From NCBI GenBank assembly GCA_023807065.1, contig JAJJLU010004570.1:1-11543 (forward strand): 11,543 bases of DNA, written 5' to 3'. Shown here piece by piece: positions 9,001 through 11,543 of this stretch (positions are counted from its first letter, which is position 1; each line of letters starts with the position of its first letter). Position numbers and translations under genes: made by a program. Under the pieces are notes generated by a model. The model made no database searches, was not told the origin of the DNA, and worked only from the letters and a program-made list of their open reading frames with translations. Source of the stretch: Isotricha intestinalis. Lineage: Eukaryota; Ciliophora; Litostomatea; Vestibuliferida; Isotrichidae.

Positions 9001-9502
9001 CTTTTATTCGAAAAAATCTTTTAAGAAGAGTTGTTTTTTAAATAATCCAGTAATGAAAAATATTTATGATAATGTTATTGAAGATCCTACAATTATTGAA
9101 AATAAATTTAATTTTGGCGAAAAAGAAGAAGGATTAAATTCACCTGGAATGGGAAATGAAGAATTATATTTAATAAGATATTTATTTTTCTTTTGTAAAA
9201 CATATAATAAAATAAACTTTTTATTACGTAAATTAAGATTTTTTCATGAGATTCAAAAATTATCTCTTTCAGAAGAGTCTGTTGATTATGAAAATATATT
9301 TGAAAAAATAACAACAGAATTAAATGATAAAAGATAAAATATAATTGCATTATATCAACAATTAAATACTGAAAAAAATCAATTAATTTTATCTGGAAAA
9401 TTTCATAGTTCTGGAATTAAAGCATTTTTAATTCAACAAAGAATAAGTTTTGTTACTAAACTTTTAGGAAAATATGATATAAATCATTATTTTGATAAAT
9501 AG
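6054..9502 (+). CDS. IP3 receptor/ryanodine receptor-like protein (MIR-like and RIH regions), interrupted, no channel domain
   Basis: Five frames read as one protein of about 1,145 residues joined by four -1 shifts: at 6380-6383, within an A10 run (7066-7075), at 7679-7682 and in a T6 run (9034-9039). An in-frame TAA lies at 9335-9337 and the final TAG is at 9500-9502. The N-terminus (FDSVISLSLVTE, later YSGDLVIITFEEKQQL and NTFWIIEEEFF) resembles the beta-trefoil/MIR region that binds IP3 in this family. The middle has ERQNLLRKYKILDIITQIVL, then ILELCEYLFQEDRTTLLDFI and GSTALQECVLGSDTML, like the RIH helical repeats that follow. Family members are ER calcium-release channels of over 2,500 residues, with six TM helices and a pore at the C-terminus. 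None of that is present: the frame ends before any TM segment. It may be a truncated relic, a channel-less paralogue, or the 5' part of a gene cut by rearrangement. The 4-base overlap at 6383 is not an operon-style junction. Confidence 0.65.
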
Positions 9503-9557
9503 TTAATGTAAAATAAAATAAAAATAGTTAATGTAAAATAAAATAAAAATAGTTAAT
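9499..9557 (+). repeat. 25-bp tandem repeat at a gene's 3' end
   Basis: ATAGTTAATGTAAAATAAAA begins the 25-bp unit. Two full copies start at 9499 and 9524, followed by a nine-base partial copy at 9549. The first copy contains the TAG that ends the IP3R-like frame, so the repeat overlaps the stop and fills most of the spacer before the WD40 gene. The full copies appear identical, which suggests recent duplication. Confidence 0.85.
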
Positions 9558-9600
9558 CTTTTTATTTAATTGAAAAAAAAGTTAAAAATTATAATATTTA

Positions 9601-11091
9601 ATGGAAGAAACAACAACATCGTCGCCTATATCAAAAGAAAAAGAAATAAATTATAATAAAACTACCTCAGAAAATGAAATTTATTCTTTGAAAATGAAAA
9701 CCAAAAAAAAAAATTCAATTTATATGTCAATTACTTTTGAAAAATCAGACAAAGTTTATGAGGATTGCAAATTATATGATGAAATAAAAAAAGAGGTATC
9801 CTATTTTGAAGATTATAATCTTGCAGAAATTTTTGATGAAATTTCCCTTTTAATTTCTAAAAACAGTGTTGAACTTATTAAAAATGAGGATTATATTGTA
9901 TATAGTATTATTCTACCTTTCAAAAAAAAGAGAACTATTGATTTTATTTTGGAAATCCCAAAAGAAAATATGGATATTTCAATATTTCAAAAAATAATTA
10001 AACAAAAAGATGAAATAATTCGAGAAAAAGATAAAATAATAAAGGAAAAGAATGAAATAATTGAAATAATTGCAGATTTAAAAGAAATAATTTCAAAAAT
10101 AACTGGAAAAAATATAAATGATATAAAAACAAAAGAAAATAATGAAAATGAAGAAAATGATAATCCAAATGAGACTTTTAAAGATTTTAATATTGTTAAT
10201 TTAACCCCTAAAGATATATTAACAGATCATGGAGATCAACCAATTAATACTATTCTAGAACTTCAAGATGGAAGATTAGCTTCTGGAGGGGGTGATGGTA
10301 ATATTAATATATATAATAAAGAAACTTTGAAGCCAGAGTTAACAATTAGTGAGCATACAAAACCAATTTATGATTTAATTCAATTAAAAAATGGAAATTT
10401 GATGTCTTGTTCTTATGATGATAGAACAATGAATTTATATCAATTAATAGAAAATAATAAATATAAATTATTATCTCAAGTAAAAGTTCAAGAAAAATAT
10501 AATCCAAGAAAAATAAGAGAACTTGAAAATGGTGAAATTGGATTAGTTGCATATGATTCAATTTTATTTTATTTGAATAAAAATAATAAATTTGATGAAG
10601 ATTTTATAATTACACATGATCAAAATCAAATTGGAAATTATTATAATATGATATCAGTTAAGCCAGGAGAACTAGTGATTAGTGGAGGAGCAGATAAAAT
10701 TCAATTTTTTGAATTAAATTCAAGAAAATTAAAAGAAATTATTAATATTAATAGAGATATTCGTTGGAGTTATGATAATTTATTATGTATGATGAATGAA
10801 AGATATTTATGTGTAGGAGGATCAAGTAAAATAACAATAATTGATGTTTATCAAAAAAATATTATTAGAGAAATTGAGGATGAAGGTTTTCATTTTTGTT
10901 TATATAAATTAAATGATAATATTTTATTATCAGGGAAAGAATATGATATAACCCAATGGAAAATTTGTCAAAATAATTTAACTTTAATTAGTAAAAAAGA
11001 AAAGGCTCATCAAAATTCTATATGTAAAATAATTAAATTTAGGAAAAATATAGTAACTTGTTCAGAAGATAAATCTTTAAAAATTTGGTAA
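9601..11091 (+). CDS. Coiled-coil WD40 beta-propeller protein
   Basis: This is a complete 496-residue frame starting at the ATG at 9601 and ending LKIW-TAA, followed by two more TAA codons. Residues 1-130 are an unrecognised, probably folded N-terminal region (for example YNLAEIFDEISLLISKNSVE). Residues about 130-168 contain a striking heptad repeat (KDEIIRE, KDKIIKE, KNEIIEI) that should form a short coiled coil and so a dimer or oligomer. After an acidic Asn/Glu linker, residues about 205-496 hold WD40-like blades: LQDGRLASGGGDGNINIYN, LKNGNLMSCSYDDRTMNLYQ and a final KNIVTCSEDKSLKIW. They probably make one propeller of six or seven blades, several of them degenerate. WD40 propellers are scaffolds for protein complexes; no partner can be named. 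The frame is uninterrupted, so this gene looks functional. A 44-bp A/T-rich stretch separates it from the repeat upstream. Confidence 0.85.
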   Translation: MEETTTSSPISKEKEINYNKTTSENEIYSLKMKTKKKNSIYMSITFEKSDKVYEDCKLYDEIKKEVSYFEDYNLAEIFDEISLLISKNSVELIKNEDYIVYSIILPFKKKRTIDFILEIPKENMDISIFQKIIKQKDEIIREKDKIIKEKNEIIEIIADLKEIISKITGKNINDIKTKENNENEENDNPNETFKDFNIVNLTPKDILTDHGDQPINTILELQDGRLASGGGDGNINIYNKETLKPELTISEHTKPIYDLIQLKNGNLMSCSYDDRTMNLYQLIENNKYKLLSQVKVQEKYNPRKIRELENGEIGLVAYDSILFYLNKNNKFDEDFIITHDQNQIGNYYNMISVKPGELVISGGADKIQFFELNSRKLKEIININRDIRWSYDNLLCMMNERYLCVGGSSKITIIDVYQKNIIREIEDEGFHFCLYKLNDNILLSGKEYDITQWKICQNNLTLISKKEKAHQNSICKIIKFRKNIVTCSEDKSLKIW

Positions 11092-11170
11092 TAATAAAAA
11101 TTATAGTTTTTGAAAAGATAGAATTAACAAGACTATTATTAATCATTTAATAAATTAACCCAATTGATTT

Positions 11171-11196
11171 TTTATTTATTTATTTATTTATTTATT
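11171..11196. repeat. (TTTA)6 microsatellite
   Basis: Six TTTA units (11171-11194) plus TT lie between the WD40 gene and the convergent gene on the minus strand. Read on the minus strand the run is (TAAA)n and supplies the stop codon at 11190-11188 of that gene, with further stops behind it. Confidence 0.9.
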
Positions 11197-11543
11197 GTTA
11201 ATTTTTCCACTAATAAAATATTCACTTCCATATTCTTCTTCTTTTTCAAAATAAGCAATTAAAATAATAATATTACATAATTTTTTATTAGAACAATGAT
11301 TTTTTAAATCTTTACTTTTAATATTTAAGAAAGATTCACTTACATCTGTTTCTTTAAAATAAATTTTTTCTGATTCTTCATCAGGATCATTAAATTCTTA
11401 AAAGTAACATAAGCACTTACTTTTCCATAATTAGTATAAATCCCAATTGAAATAGGAAAATCAGTTTGATTAATTTGATACCAATAAAATTGTCTATTAA
11501 AATATTCAGATAAAACATTTGAATGAAGATAATTTTCATATAA
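11188..11543 (-). CDS. 3' end of an unrecognised gene, partial and frameshifted
   Basis: The minus strand is open from the window edge: LYENYLHSNVLSEYFNRQFY then DFPISIGIYTNYGKVSAYVTF. A -1 shift near 11398 (AA where AAA would keep frame) joins it to an acidic stretch (KEFNDPDEESEKIYFKETDV) and on to EYFISGKINNK-TAA at 11188. In the other frame the downstream sequence soon stops and loses its acidic character, so the shift is well supported. The visible 117 or so residues are rich in beta-strand-like segments and have two Cys six apart (CSNKKLC). This faintly suggests an extracellular beta-sandwich domain, but I cannot assign a family. A 24-nt GTAAGT...TTTTAAG stretch at 11420-11397 looks like an intron, but its removal would not restore the frame. 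The gene converges with the WD40 gene, about 96 bp apart, and its 5' part lies beyond the window. Confidence 0.55.

Noticed and set aside
9108..9350. 80-residue minus-strand hydrophobic frame, and a similar one at 10346-10561
   Set aside because: Both are complements of clear plus-strand coding sequence (IP3R-like and WD40 genes).
11397..11420. 24-nt GTAAGT...TTTTAAG intron on the minus strand
   Set aside because: The ends fit splice sites, but the length is a multiple of three, so removal does not reach the downstream acidic frame. The sequence itself reads as a beta-strand (KVSAYVTF).
303..11543. Ciliate-type stop reassignment (TAA/TAG as Gln), suggested by in-frame TAG/TAA at 567, 603, 4919, 5111 and 9335
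   Set aside because: Gln is encoded by CAA throughout, and the clean frames of 312, 450 and 496 codons contain no internal TAA or TAG. The WD40 gene ends in TAA TAA TAA right after its last blade with no TGA nearby. Reassigned codons would be far more frequent.
2881..11543. Euplotes-style frameshifting triggered at stop codons
   Set aside because: At three well-supported sites (2940, 5200, 11398) the shift must occur tens of bases before the stop. The sense is -1 rather than the +1 usual there, and there is no common AAA-TAA context.

Overview
The window is very AT-rich eukaryotic nuclear DNA. Proteins are dominated by Lys/Asn/Ile, Gln is encoded by CAA, and the clean genes end in TAA under the standard code. 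Spacers are short and A/T-tract-rich. I see no bacterial-type gene order, tRNA, rRNA or CRISPR array. The gene content is a tubulin-deglutamylase-type carboxypeptidase, an ABCA-type transporter fragment, an IP3/ryanodine-receptor-like protein, a RING ligase and a WD40 protein. With the base composition this fits a protist. An AT-rich ciliate that kept the standard code, such as a litostome, is one guess. Dictyostelid-like or other AT-rich lineages cannot be excluded from sequence alone.

Layout from left to right: (1) 1-228, three imperfect 60-89 bp tandem repeats that look like a decayed protein repeat. (2) 303-1656 (+), a Lys-rich protein I do not recognise, with two in-frame stops and one frameshift. 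(3) 3174-1740 (-), the C-terminal half of an M14 cytosolic carboxypeptidase plus a low-complexity tail. (4) 3130-3408 (+), a small Met/Pro/Asn-rich reading frame head-to-head with it. (5) 3409-3735, a spacer holding a perfect 20-bp GC-rich palindrome. (6) 3736-4674 (+), an intact zinc-ribbon/RING-H2 protein with a C-terminal membrane anchor. (7) 5331-4808 (-), the tail of an ABCA-type ATPase. (8) 5323-5905 (+), the end of an unknown one-TM protein, head-to-head with item 7. (9) 6054-9502 (+), an IP3R/RyR-like protein split over several frames. (10) 9601-11091 (+), an intact coiled-coil/WD40 protein. (11) 11543-11188 (-), the 3' end of an unknown gene running off the window.

The most striking overall pattern is that six reading units are broken, and ten of the eleven frameshifts I can place are of the same sense (-1, as if one base were missing). 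The RING and WD40 genes are clean. A single bias like this suggests base-dropping in the assembly, or less likely a biological cause. It means most split frames here should be read as single genes. The broken genes do not form a pathway; the calcium-channel-like, tubulin-modifying and ubiquitin-ligase genes look like unrelated neighbours.
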